From NCBI GenBank assembly GCA_033239005.1, contig BSQZ01000013.1, forward strand, positions 11,053,282 to 11,117,281: DNA of 64,000 nt. The letters run 5' to 3'. Origin of the DNA: Lamellibrachia satsuma. Lineage: Eukaryota > Annelida > Polychaeta > Sabellida > Siboglinidae. Both the position numbers and the translations under genes were made by a program. Shown here piece by piece: positions 27,450 to 39,131 of this stretch (its first letter is position 1; each line of letters starts with the position of its first letter). The notes under the pieces are model-generated. The model saw only the letters and a program-made list of their open reading frames with translations. It was not told where the DNA came from and made no database searches.

Positions 27450-28960
27450 ATGTAATACTTGTTCCAGCACTTTTCCTGTTTTATTTATTCCAGTAGAGTT
27501 CCTGTAATACGTGTTCCAGCAGTGCTCCTGTAGTATTTGTTCCAGTAATGTTCCTGTAGTATTTGTTCCAGCAGTGTTCCTGTAATGTTTGTTCCAGCAG
27601 TGTTCTGTAGTATTTGTTCCTGCAGTGTTCCTGTAATATTTGTTCCAGTAGTGTTCCTATTGTATTTGTTCCAGCAGTGTTCCTGTAGTATTTGTTCCAG
27701 CAGTGTTCTGTAGCATTTGTTCCAGCAGTGTTCCTGTAATATTTGTTCCAGCAGTGTTCCTGTAATATTTGTTGCAGCAGTGTTCCTGTAGTATTTGTTC
27801 CTTCAATGTTTTGCAGTATTTGTTCCAGCAGTGTTCCTGTAATATTTGTTCCAGTAATGTTCCTGTTGCATTTGTTCCAGCACTGTTCCTGTAATATTTT
27901 TTCCTGCAGTGTGTGTTCCTGTAATATTTATTGCAGCAGTGTTCCTGTAGTATTTGTTCCAGTAGTGTTCCCGTAATATTTGTTCCAGCAGTGTTCCTGT
28001 AGTATTTGTTCCAGCAGTGTTCCTTTAGTATTTGTTCCAGCAGTGTTCCTGTAATGTTTGTTCCAGCAGTGTTCCTGTAATGTTTGTTATAGTAGTGTTC
28101 CTGTAGTATTTGTTCCAGTAGTGTTCCTGTAGTATTTGTTCCAGTAGTCTTCCTGTAGTATTTGTTCCAGTAGTCTTCCTGTAGTATTGTCTTCCTGTAA
28201 TATTTGTTCCAGCGTTGTTCCTGTAATATATGTTCCCATAGTATTCCTGTAACATGTGTTCCAACAGTTTTCCTGTAGTATTTGTTCCAGTAGTCTTCCT
28301 GTAGTATAGACTTCCTGCAATATTTGTTCCAGCGTTGTTCCTTTAATATTTGTTCCCATAGTATTCATGTAATATGTGTTCCAACAGTTTTCCTGTAATA
28401 TTTGTTCCAGTAGTGTTCTTGTAGTATTTGTTCCAGTAGTCTTCCTGTAGTATAGTCTTCCTGTAATATTTGTTCCAGTAGTGTTCCTGTAATATTTGTT
28501 CCAGCAGTGTTCCTGTAGTATTTGTTCCAGTAAGGTAAAGGTAAAGTCATCCCCCAGGCATTACGCCTTAGGAAGCCACGAAGGCTTATATGGCCAGTGG
28601 TTAAACCTGGTTTCTGTAGTGCGAAGTAACTTAGAGTGCAGTTATACTGACTCTCCTGGACAGGACACTAGTCCATCGCAGGTACCTTCCAAACAGTGTT
28701 TGTACTCATTTGCACCTGAGTAGACTGAGGCAAAGTAGGGTAAACGAAATTGCCTAAGCTTCGAAAACGAACCGTGCCCAGTGTGGGTCTTGAACTCACA
28801 ACCCTAGAATTTAGAGTCCAACACCTTAACCACTAGGCCACGGCTGCCTTTGTTCCAGTAATGTTCCTGTAATATTTGTTCCAGCAGTGTTCGTGTAATA
28901 TTTATTCCAACAGTTTTCTTGTAATTCTTATTCCAGCAGTGTTCTTGTATCAATTGTAAT
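27450..28960. repeat. 27-bp minisatellite, about 1.2 kb of repeats
   Basis: About 45 diverged copies of a unit close to TGTTCCAGCAGTGTTCCTGT plus AATATTT, with common variants (GTAGTATTT, CCAGTAGTCTTCC). Because 27 is a multiple of three, repetitive minus-strand frames (EQILQEHYWNKYYRNT-like) stay open for up to 93 codons. I treat these as artefacts. A SINE interrupts the array at 28534-28848. Confidence 0.92.
28534..28848 (-). mobile_element. tRNA-derived SINE with 13-bp target duplication
   Basis: On the minus strand the head GGCAGCCGTGGCCTAGTGG contains an RNA polymerase III box A (TGGCCTAGTGG, 28830-28840). A box B (GTTCAAGACC, 28785-28795) lies about 35-45 bp further on, the tRNA spacing. 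A central body follows and the 3' tail is a short (TTTACC)n repeat at 28534-28548. Identical TTTGTTCCAGTAA flanks (28521-28533 and 28849-28861) form a target duplication, with the caveat that the host is itself a repeat. I do not recognise the family name. Confidence 0.85.
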
Positions 28961-29082
28961 TTTTTCATGTAGTATGCGTTCTAGCAGTGTCTTTTAGTAG
29001 GGTTCCAAAAGCATTGTCTTCTTTTGTAATTGCATGTGTTCGCACGACCGCGTGCTTGCAGACTTGGACACACGTGTGCGTG

Positions 29083-29165
29083 CGTGAGAGAGAGAGTGTG
29101 TGTGTGTGCGTGCTTGCGTGCGTGCGTGTGTGTGTGTGCGCGTGTGTGCGTGTGTTGGGTGTGCG
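29083..29165. repeat. (GT)n/(GTGC)n microsatellite
   Basis: GA-rich start, then interrupted GTGTGC runs. The neighbouring open frames are repeat artefacts. Confidence 0.85.
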
Positions 29166-29604
29166 TGTACGTGTTAAACGACGCCTACGTGACATTTCCG
29201 GTTCCGTGCATGTATAAATGCACGCGCGCGTGCATAATATGCATGAACAAGATTTCATTCATCCGGTGCTTTCGCTTGTCCCAGGTGGCCGCTTTGGAGG
29301 AATGCCGCCTGGTGGATGTACAGATAAACGTATTCCTCGAGGCCACGGCTTTGACGTCAAACTAACGCCGCAGGGAGGCAGATCGTCGCGCGAACCAATC
29401 CAGCTACGCCAGCCACTAGGGGTGTACTGGTGCCACAACGACGTCGGACAAACCACACTCTTTTAAAGAATCCGCCAGCCGTTAATTGGACGAGCTGCTT
29501 CGTCTATTTCGTCATTTTCGTTCTGCGACTTAAATGAGTGGATCAATACGCCGAGTAGGATTGGTTTGTCAATCGGAAGGATATAGTTCCTGCTAAGTTT
29601 AAAC

Positions 29605-29985
29605 AGATTGCCATACAAAGCAAACATTCCAGATAAAAAATTAACACGAGAGCCATTGGCTTATCGAGACCCCAATATCTGTGTATATGTTTTGATGTAT
29701 TTATAAATATTTTTAAAACATATTCACGTTACTAACATTTAAACAACCAATAGATGGATTGTTCCATTCGGTTATTGTCCTTTGTGAGACTGAATACTTT
29801 CTGACATACAATCTTCACTGTTCCTTTACAACCGTCACTTCGTCTACTCGATTTCTTCTAGCTTCCTTAAATAAGAACAAATATTTCTATCACAATTTTT
29901 AGAACCATTCACTGTCTTCTATTTAATCTTCTTAATCATCTTGTTTCCAGTGTTGTTAAACCGCATTGTACTAGGCATTTTTCAC
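29605..29985 (-). mobile_element. LINE family A, old diverged 3' fragment
   Basis: Its complement follows the 3' portion of LINE family A: GAGAGCCATTGGCTTATCGAG, AACATATTCACGTTACTAAC and ATTGTTCCATTC[G/A]. The last two are equivalent to the codons around SVNMFKN and INEWNKLP. Divergence is clearly greater than between copies 1 and 2, implying an older insertion. Confidence 0.65.
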
Positions 29986-30119
29986 AATAAAGGTATCTCA
30001 TTTGTCCTTTAATCATCCCTAGTTTGTCACAATATATGGAGAACAACTGACAGCTATTCCTTGTATTAATGGTACATTTTACGCACATGCTTAGAAAGTG
30101 GGGAAATGTCACTGTGACA

Positions 30120-30515
30120 TTGCGGCTAGCCAAACAATTTTGGTCCAAGGATTACGTTTTCGGCGATTTACGTAGACACGGAACCGCGAGTTTATCTCGG
30201 ACATAGAACGGTGCGACGCCGCGCCACCTGGGAACGGAACGGTTCCCGCCGCAACTACGCCCTTGTTATCTGTCGCGTGACTCAGATCGACAATCTGTCC
30301 GCCATTCATTGATGAAGTCGATTCCTAGAATGCACAGAAAGGTCGGTCGCGATGACATGATCACCGGAAGTAGACTAGCTCCCGAGAGTGATGGTCTGCC
30401 TTCGTGGTGAGCACGACGCCCGATGAATATTCTCCCGACGCCTGCGAGTCGCCGCAGGCTGTTTTCATTATTGTTGCGTCGGACGTCATCGCCGTAGAGG
30501 TCAAGTCCGGCCACT
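30120..30515 (-). pseudogene. Possible LTR-retrotransposon aspartic-protease remnant
   Basis: The minus-strand frame contains PTFLCILGIDFINEW, which resembles the C-terminal part of Ty3/Gypsy-type retropepsins (consensus near CILGxDFL). It is preceded by an open stretch of about 60 residues and followed by frame breaks. No DTG active site, reverse transcriptase or LTR is visible. It could be chance. Confidence 0.3.
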
Positions 30516-31095
30516 GCATTTGGTCACGTACGTCTGAAGACCAGAACGATTTACATTGCAGTTGGTGGTTTTAATGATGTTTCTATGTGTTACTATCATC
30601 AAACCACGAAGATCGCGGAGATGCCATCACGACTATTTGGTCAGCCTGTGTAGAACTAACTCAAAGCAGGCATACGATAAACCAGAATGCCGCGAGCATG
30701 CATGTATGCATGCATACAAGGGTGAATGTACGCACACTCCAATATGTGTTCACATATCAAGACATCACAGACCAGAGTTGTGTTCATTTACGCTTTTCTT
30801 CATCAAATACGTTGCATTTTTTATTTCAAATAACAATATGCTTTTTTTAAATAAAATACAATTACAAACATACTTAATCAAATACAAATAGGCTGTATGA
30901 CACTTTAAAATACACCGGGTTAATTTCAAATACGATACATAAGAAGGGTCAAATATATACAATATAACCACATTTTCTATTATTATAATATTTTCTGTTC
31001 AACAAGTATCATTATCAGTATCACAGGTTTTTGTGTCTTCAGAGTTGTTTGCATTTTAGGTGTAAAAAGTGTTGAGAATATACAGACACTATTGC
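30516..31095. other. No gene found
   Basis: AT-rich DNA. The motif CAAATACAATTACAAA-like recurs here and at 31385-31460, suggesting a shared diffuse repeat around the neighbouring microsatellites. Confidence 0.4.
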
Positions 31096-31254
31096 AGAAG
31101 AAGAAGAAGAAGAAACAGAAGAAGAAGAAGCAGAAGAAGAAGAAGAAGAAACAGAAGAAGAAGAAGAAGAAGAAACAGAAGAAGAAGAAGCAGAAGAAGA
31201 AGAAGAAGAAGCAGAAGCAAAAGGAGAAAAAAGAAGAAGAAGCAGAAGAAGTGA
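31096..31254. repeat. (GAA)n/(CAGAAGAAG)n repeat
   Basis: A purine-strand triplet repeat with regularly spaced CAG interruptions. Poly-Lys, poly-Arg/Lys and poly-Ser frames across it are artefacts. Confidence 0.95.
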
Positions 31255-31511
31255 ACTATAGGTTACGCAGGCATTTACCAATATTTAGGATCCCGTAATG
31301 TGCACGTTCATGTAGGTCAGATACATCAGTGACACGTTCCTGTATTTGATGTGTATTTGACCAAACACACCAATTATGAATATCAAATACAATTACAAAC
31401 AAAGGCTTCTGAAAAAAGTCAAATACAATTACAAATACACAAAATCAGCGAGTTTAAATACAAATACGTATTTGATCACAGCTTACGCACCCGCGCGTGG
31501 GCGCGCGGACC

Positions 31512-31690
<179 letters not shown>

Positions 31691-31829
31691 TACACACAAC
31701 GCACGCACGCACGCATGTAGGAACGCGCACGCTACGCACGTACGCGTGCACACACACACACCTCTGCCCACCCAGTCTTCCACCGATCAACATGTGTCGA
31801 TACACGTAGGTATAACACTTTAACTGTAC

Positions 31830-32554
31830 AGCTCCACGAGTCATTATCCCGTTCGGTTTCACTTTTCAATGTCAGTTGTCCCAATTAGCATGCAGGCATC
31901 TATTTGTATTGCGTAATGATCAAGGTGACTTTCTGTCAATATCAATTATTACATTACAGTATTTTAATGGCTAAGCACCAATAAAACAATGCCATTAAAT
32001 GTACCGCGGCTTAGATATAATCTATCACGTCTGTCCACTTTGTGACGCGCAGAAGGTCACACCTGTCCGTGCACAACACGTAGTTGACCAGCATGTCCCA
32101 TACCATTGTCTTGCGATACAGAAGGACGTCAACAACCCCGCAATGACCGCCATAAGGATGACGTCACTTATTGCAAGATTACTTTGCCGCCCGCAGCGCA
32201 GGTATTGTGTAGCCAAGTAAAGGCAACAAACGTGTCAGTGACGTATTTCTACGAAGTCTATTGTTGTGCCGCTGGAAAAAACCGCTTCGTCTTCGTTAAT
32301 GCGTGCGTCCTTGTTAATGCGTCCTTGTAAACCTGTCTCGAAAGCCTGAAATTGGTGGTACACTAAGCACGTATTCGACTGATAATAATATTCACGTAAA
32401 CAAATGTGCTCAAACTAGTGACACATAAATAGAAACTGCTTAACTGACTCAGGCCCGTCCTCGGGGTTTTGAAGGGGGAGGTCGAACTTAAACAATCCCT
32501 CCGGGGATTTGTGAGATAATTTCTGGATAATGTAACATTTAACACGATTCTCTC

Positions 32555-32555
<1 letters not shown>
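31830..32555. other. No gene confirmed
   Basis: A short open frame at 31999-32220 (CPLCDAQKVTPVRAQHVVDQH) superficially has Cys and His spaced like a zinc finger. It lacks the hydrophobic spacing of a C2H2 finger and is not flanked by splice sites. Confidence 0.3.
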
Positions 32556-32940
<385 letters not shown>

Positions 32941-33167
32941 GCAATATCCGAGCATGTTTTTTCCAAATGAATATTCCCGAAATAATCTTTTTTTTATCTG
33001 TTTTGATGTTTAAATGACATTGTGGGCTTTATTACACGAATTACTGTAAGTTATCTGCATGGCTTCCTTTCCAAGATGGCGGCCGTGAACGAACACGAAC
33101 GAGTTGTGGTCGGGTAATAAGCTAACAGTTCTATACCAATGCGCTTTTGTTGCATGCTTTATTGCAG

Positions 33168-33367
33168 GGACGAAGAAAGAGGCCTCATCATGGATCGAAT
33201 GTGCTCCGAACACCGAGAAGCAGAAGGCCGCCTACACGAATGTTTATGATCGTTTCGGTGTGTGGACCGATATTCGATCGATCTCAAATAGCGATATCAC
33301 GTACAGGTGCGAAGAACTCACGCGTTATTACGATAAAGATATCGAGTCTGATCTTGAGAAAGAATAA
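33168..33367 (+). pseudogene. Possible hAT/DUF4371 transposase C-terminal remnant
   Basis: A 66-codon open segment ends in a stop. YTNVYDRFGVWTDIRSISNS and CEELTRYYDKDIESDLEKE resemble the C-terminal part of ZMYM1/DUF4371-type hAT transposases (pattern RFGFLxxLxxL, then AxxLxxxYxxDLxxxLxxEL). An AG acceptor lies directly before it (33166-33167). It may therefore instead be the last exon of an unrecognised gene. Confidence 0.4.
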
Positions 33368-33518
33368 ATACTCAAAATATGCATACTTCAAGACATATAA
33401 TGATATCCTATCTTCATGAAAATAAGCTGATCACCAGTTTCTCCAGCGTTCTCGTTGCGCGTTGGATCTATCTGTCAATGTTCGGTTCCAACTGCGAAGG
33501 CGAGCGATCGTTCTCAGT

Positions 33519-33620
33519 GTGCACTTTCACTTCTAGCTATAGAGTCGGAGATGTGCACTTTCACTTCTAGCTATAGAGTCGGAGATGTGCACTTTCACTT
33601 CTAGCTATAGAGTCGGAGAT
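33519..33620. repeat. 34-bp tandem repeat, three identical copies
   Basis: Exact copies start at 33519, 33553 and 33587 (unit begins GTGCACTTTCACTTCTAGCT). No substitutions between copies are visible, so the triplication is recent. It abuts the 9-bp minisatellite. Confidence 0.97.
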
Positions 33621-33629
33621 GATGCGTGG

Positions 33630-34138
33630 AGAGCGAGGAGAGCGTACAGAGCGTGGAGAGCGGGAAGAGCGGGGAGAGCGTGGAGAACGGTGAGACGTAC
33701 AGAGCGTGGAGAGCGGTGAGAGCGGTGAGAGCGTGGAGAGGGGTGAGAGCGGTGAGAGCGGTGAGAGCGTTGAGAGCGTTGAGAGCGGTGAGAGTGGTGA
33801 GAGCGGTGAGAGCGGTGAGAGCGGTGAGAGCGGTGAGAGCGGTGAGAGCGGGGAGAGCGGTTAGAGCGGTGAGAGCGGTGAGAGCGTTGCGAGCGGTGAG
33901 AGCGGTGAGAGCGGTGAGAGCGGTGAGAGCGTTGAGAGCGTGGAGAGCGGTGAGAGCGTGGAGAGCGTTGAGAGCGGTGAGAGCGTGGAGAGCGGTGAGA
34001 GCGTTGAGAGCGGGGAGAGCGGTGATAGCGGGGAGAGCGGTGAGAGCGTTGAGAGCGGGGAGAGCGGTGAGAGCGGTGAGAGCGTTGAGAGCGTTGAGAG
34101 CGTGGAGAGCGGTGAGAGCGGTGAGAGCGGTGAGAGCG
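33630..34138. repeat. 9-bp GAGAGCGGT minisatellite, about 500 bp
   Basis: Roughly 56 units of GAGAGCGGT with variants GAGAGCGTT, GAGAGCGTG and GAGAGCGGG. Since the unit is three codons, several frames are open on both strands (Glu-Ser-Gly or Ala-Leu-Thr repeats). There is no start context, signal peptide or flanking exon, so I do not call a protein. Confidence 0.93.
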
Positions 34139-34659
34139 TACACAGTGATTTTTAATGTATTTTTTCGATTAATTGTAATTCTAAAAATGGTGATAATTTG
34201 GTGTCAATAGACACCACCGGAGGAAGTGAGACACCGATTGGGGTAAAAAAAAAAATCACAACAAAGTCTGGGCAGGACACTGGGACACTGCGTCCCAGTT
34301 CTCCCTAACACTAAATACATGGGGTGGGGGGTAGCTGCACAGTACTTTATTTCTGCCATACACGATCCTATAGTTTCTGAAGATTTTATACAAAAGCCCA
34401 TATATTACACTGTAACTATATTACACTAGTGGATCAAGTATATTTGCTATAAGAAAGAATAGTTTAGATGTGTTTTTGAGGCAAAAACAGATATTGTTGA
34501 TGGAACTTACTGAAGTAATCCTACCATTCTACCTACCTTATAAAAGCACATGGTCCGGGTATGCAGAAAGATGCTAACTTGAATCTGATTGGCTGAAAAT
34601 GTTGTAAATACTCCACCACCGTCCCGTTTCTCCCCGGTCTCCCATGCAGCTATTGTATT

Positions 34660-34710
34660 AGTGTTATCTATGTATGAGTGTTATCTATGTATGAGTGTTA
34701 TCTATGCATT
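34660..34710. repeat. 17-bp tandem repeat, three copies
   Basis: The unit AGTGTTATCTATGTATG is repeated at 34660, 34677 and 34694, the last copy ending in GCA. Confidence 0.9.
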
Positions 34711-35184
34711 CAGTACATAATTCGTGTCCTTCACAAGAGGTGTTGGATTTTCGAGGGGCTGTCTTTGCCCTTTCCGTGACGGCGGCTAGATCTTCCAGTG
34801 TGCGCGGATCGTCTAGTAGTCGGCAGCAGAGGAGGTGGTCTGCTCTACAATCAACAGATCCACTGTTGGCCAGACCCTGCTGGTAGGGACACAGGTGGTA
34901 GCAATCTCATCTTGACGCTGCTGTTCGGCGCTTCTCACGCGCCTGACCTGGAAATAGAACGAGTGCGTCAGATACAGAGACCATCTTCTCTTTGTGAGTC
35001 CACGACAGATTACACATTAACCCCGATGTGTGATATTTTGCTTCCCCTGGCATAGACACCAGGTAGGACGGACCAACGGCTATACAATTAAGAGTATCAC
35101 GCCAGTGGTTTACTAAGAAAACCTTATTGAACACACAGCATCTTAACTTCATGGGCCGCGCCATACTGTTAGATAACCCTACGT

Positions 35185-35618
35185 CACGAGTGTGGTATCC
35201 GGGCAATATTCGTTCGCAAAATGAAACACATATTTGTATACACCTAGACACTCTATTCCTATATTTGACAATAGGATATAGCCATGCTATTTGCGTTCAA
35301 ACTCAATTTAAATAACTTATTTTGGCCTCTGTTTACTAAACTAATCCTCTTTCTGGCAAAATAACACGTTTATTTGTGACCTTTCGTTGGTTCTGTGTAT
35401 GCCGACCTCCCTTAATACGTAATTTATAGTCTACGTTACCCCGATTTCATAGAACTGCGCATGCACTTATCGGTCGCCCTGGTTAACATGTCAGCCCTCG
35501 GTCATTCGGAGAAATGACTGTAATCATCCACTTTTAGAACACATTCTGTGTAAACCGCTGGAGTGATAATTCTTATTTCATTTGCACGTGGCTAGTTTTT
35601 GTTATCTCGTTTAGCTGC
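35185..35618 (+). repeat. Dispersed repeat R, copy 2
   Basis: Same orientation as and homologous over its whole length to 2763-3208. Long identical blocks include ACCCCGATTTCATAGAACTG, AACATGTCAGCCCTCGGTCA and CCACTTTTAGAACACATTCT. The terminal inverted repeats seen in copy 1 are degraded or absent. Confidence 0.75.
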
Positions 35619-35925
35619 ATACCCATTAAGCAATATTTATATGTCGTAAAACGGGCTTACTTGACTTCAAACGGCAAAAATTTGCATTCTCGATAATATT
35701 CAGAGATGGAAGGTCACAATAGATATTTTTATGGAAGTTATTCATAACCAACCGAGATGTTATAAATACTGGTACATCCAGTGTTGTAATGTCCCGTAAA
35801 ACAATTGCCGCACTAGACTAGAAAGACGGCGTCAAAACGCCAGTTAGCTGCGTATCAATTAGCCAATGGAAATCGTTGTACATTCCATTTGAGAGGGCAT
35901 GTCTTTGCAACCATTCGTATGTGTG

Positions 35926-36086
<161 letters not shown>

Positions 36087-36142
36087 AGTGTCTTCAATGT
36101 TAGGAGTTTTAGCCTCAGTGTTTAGTAGTGACGCCTCGTGCT

Positions 36143-36202
36143 GAATAAACGGAAGTGGGTTAGGCGAATAAACGGAAGTGGGTTAGGCGAATAAACGGAA
36201 GT
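36143..36202. repeat. 23-bp tandem repeat, 2.6 copies
   Basis: The unit GAATAAACGGAAGTGGGTTA plus GGC starts at 36143, 36166 and 36189. The third copy is incomplete. Confidence 0.92.
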
Positions 36203-36204
36203 AC

Positions 36205-37515
36205 ATACGACGTTTACTTGATCGTAAACATTACGTGTATTTTTGCTAGCGCAAGAACAATATTTGATGCGGTTGTTGTAAGTACGATACCCAGTAGTGT
36301 ATGTAGAAATATATAGCTTCCTTGCAGTAGTTTAAGACAAGACAATGTAAACAATGTTTTCTTCTACCATTCAATGGTGTAAGAGATTAAGATAAAATAC
36401 TCAGAGTACTTGCAAATATTCGTACACATTTTAAGTCCGAAAACATGCATTGTTTATTACCTGCCAATTATAACCTTAACCAATTTTACACATTCGTATT
36501 AGCTTATTTAAAATGTGAGTGTCAAGCAACACAACTTCACATGATTAATAAAATGTCTAGCCAGAAAGTTATTTATTTGGTTTCGAAGTATAACATTTAA
36601 ACAATAGATAAACGTCGTCCCCAATCTCATTTATATTACACAAAGCACACTACCTTTAAGTTCTGTCAATATTGAACCACGTGCCTCTTTCAGTTGTTTT
36701 GATATTCTACAGAATTCCAAGTGAAACTTTCCAATGACGTCACACCAGTCATGTTCTCACACATCATAGCCATATAGCAAAATTAATACAACGGTGTGAC
36801 GAAGAGGCAAAATAGTACATAAATAGGAAGACAATTTATGTGACTCTTTAATCAATCTATACATATCTTTCTGCTATACATAGCTTTACTTAGCAAGATT
36901 AAACGTTCCGATATACACAAAAATAAACATGGTCGAAACGAAAGAGGTCTGTCCAATATATGGACAGTTGACGTAACGCACGACGCGTGATCAGGGCGTC
37001 ACACCTATTGCGGTGACGCGCCACTGACCGCCTACGCCACCACGATACTGCTACGCAAATACACAATCAGAGTATATGTATGCTATTTACGCGTCACGTT
37101 TCACTGGTGCCGCACAGACCACGCATACTGATGTCGGATTCGTTTGTTTTATTTCTCTTTGAACCACATCCTTTGAATACATTTATAGATAAGTCAAGGC
37201 TTGACGTTCGTTTGGGTGTATGTCGTCTACCAACATCCGGCAAATGGAAATATGAACAACAAACATGAAGAGATGCAAGATACTATAAACAATAGTCGTG
37301 TTAATATTGATAATTCACCTAAGTACTCATCTTCTGTGCCTATCTTTGTGTTTTTTATACTTGACCATAATACGATAAATATAAATGAAAAAGAGTCAAA
37401 TAATTGCACAACTGAAATAGATTTAGTATATTGTGTGAATTATATGAAATTGATAATGTATTAAATGCACATAAGCACATTTAAACATCCACTATCTTCC
37501 GCATATCGGTGTTCA

Positions 37516-37516
<1 letters not shown>
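36205..37516. other. No gene found
   Basis: AT-rich intergenic DNA with short open frames only. Confidence 0.5.

Positions 37517-37569
<53 letters not shown>
37517..37569. repeat. (AT)n microsatellite
   Basis: About 53 bp of AT. Confidence 0.95.
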
Positions 37570-37570
<1 letters not shown>

Positions 37571-37990
37571 TTTGCACATTTAAGCCCAATCACTTGCTTT
37601 TCATACACATTCATATGGCCTGATTGCGCATCTACGATGTATTGTTGAAATGTAATGTTTTATGATAAAAATGAATGTACAATGATTCCGGAAATTTATC
37701 AAGAGAGATATTCCATGTTTTATGCACAATAATGTGTGTATATTTTATAGCGTACAATAATCAAAAATGAGGTTGTAATTTTATTCAAACCAAAATGTTT
37801 TGCGCAACTTTTCTGATGCTTTGCATACTTTATAAATACGCAGGAAGAGCACCACGGCAAACATCGTTTAATGTTTTATACTGTGTTTTGCTGAATTGAA
37901 GCAACGAAATATGTCTCTCAGTGTTTTCAAACCAGAACAGTTCTCGCAAAGCTATAAACATGGTTTCATCAGAAACTAAAGGGCGGATTG

Positions 37991-38005
37991 TCACACATAC
38001 ACACA

Positions 38006-38069
<64 letters not shown>

Positions 38070-38079
38070 CACACACATA

Positions 38080-38146
<67 letters not shown>

Positions 38147-38157
38147 ATATATATATA

Positions 38158-38236
<79 letters not shown>
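37991..38236. repeat. Compound (ACGC)n-(CA)n-(TG)n-(AT)n microsatellite
   Basis: ACGC units lead into CA, then blocks of TG alternating with AT. It directly abuts the 3' tail of the RTE-type LINE. Confidence 0.95.
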
Positions 38237-38447
38237 TACTTACTTATCCTCTTCGTGCGGGATCACACATGAGGCCGACACCAAAGAACGCCAATGTTGC
38301 CTGTCCGTTGCAAGCTTCGTCACCTGGCCCCAACTCCACCCGAGAGCTTTCATCTCCCGCTCTACTGATCTCCTCCACGTCTCCTTGGGTCTACCCTCGC
38401 TCTCTTGCCACCAGGGGTCCAGCCCATGGCCACTCTTGGAATGGATG

Positions 38448-39131
38448 TCAGCGGCATTCTGCAGACGTGTCCGATCCATTTCCATCTGCGACGTTTAACC
38501 TCGAGAGAGATGGGCTGCATACCTGTTCTTTCATGGAGATCCGTGTTGGAGATTTAGTTTGGCCAGTAGATTCGCAGTATCTTCCTGAGGCACTTGTTTT
38601 GGAAAACTTCTGGCATATGCTTTTGGTAACTTTCCATGATTCCGCCGCATATAGTAGCACACTTAGGACGTTGCTCTTGAACAGGCGGATCTTTGTTCTG
38701 TTGCTAATCTTGTTTGTCTTCCAGATATTCTTCACTGCCGCAAATGCCCCTCTTACCTTTCTAAACCTTGCCTTAATCTCAGACTCCGAGTTTCCATCTG
38801 TTGACACCTTGGCCCCAAGGTAGGTGAACTCGGTCACCTCTTCTATATCCTTTCCTCCAATCGTGATGGGATCTGCTGTTTGGCTGTTGTTTCGCAGCAT
38901 CTTTGTTTTGTTTATGTTTATCTGTAGCCCAATCTTTTCAGCATTTCTTGCAAGTTCATCGCTTTTTCTTTGGATGTCACTGTAGCGATGCGACAGAAGA
39001 GATATGTCGTCTGCATAGTCTAGATCACCTAATGTTTCTGTGAAGGTCCATTTGATGCCGTTTTTGTCTCCTAGTGCTGTTTCCTTCATGACCCAGTCCA
39101 TCCCGAGGCAGAAGAGGAAGGGGGATAGTAT
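38448..39131 (-). pseudogene. RTE-type reverse transcriptase, catalytic and thumb segment
   Basis: This continues the frame past the single stop: ILSPFLFCLGMDWVMK, then the catalytic DYADDISLLSH, the NKTKMLRNN block, [20 protein letters not shown] and the [10 protein letters not shown] region. The frame shifts after about 38485, and the C-terminal GRPKETW segment is in another frame. Confidence 0.9.

Noticed and set aside
28025..28550. Minus-strand repetitive frames with EQILQEHYWNKYYRNT-like units
   Set aside because: The 27-bp minisatellite keeps frame by length alone. Units are diverged without synonymous bias and there is no signal peptide or splice structure.
31999..32220. Possible zinc finger (CPLCDAQKVTPVRAQHVVDQH)
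   Set aside because: Cys and His spacing is suggestive, but the hydrophobic positions of a C2H2 finger are missing and no second finger or exon context exists.
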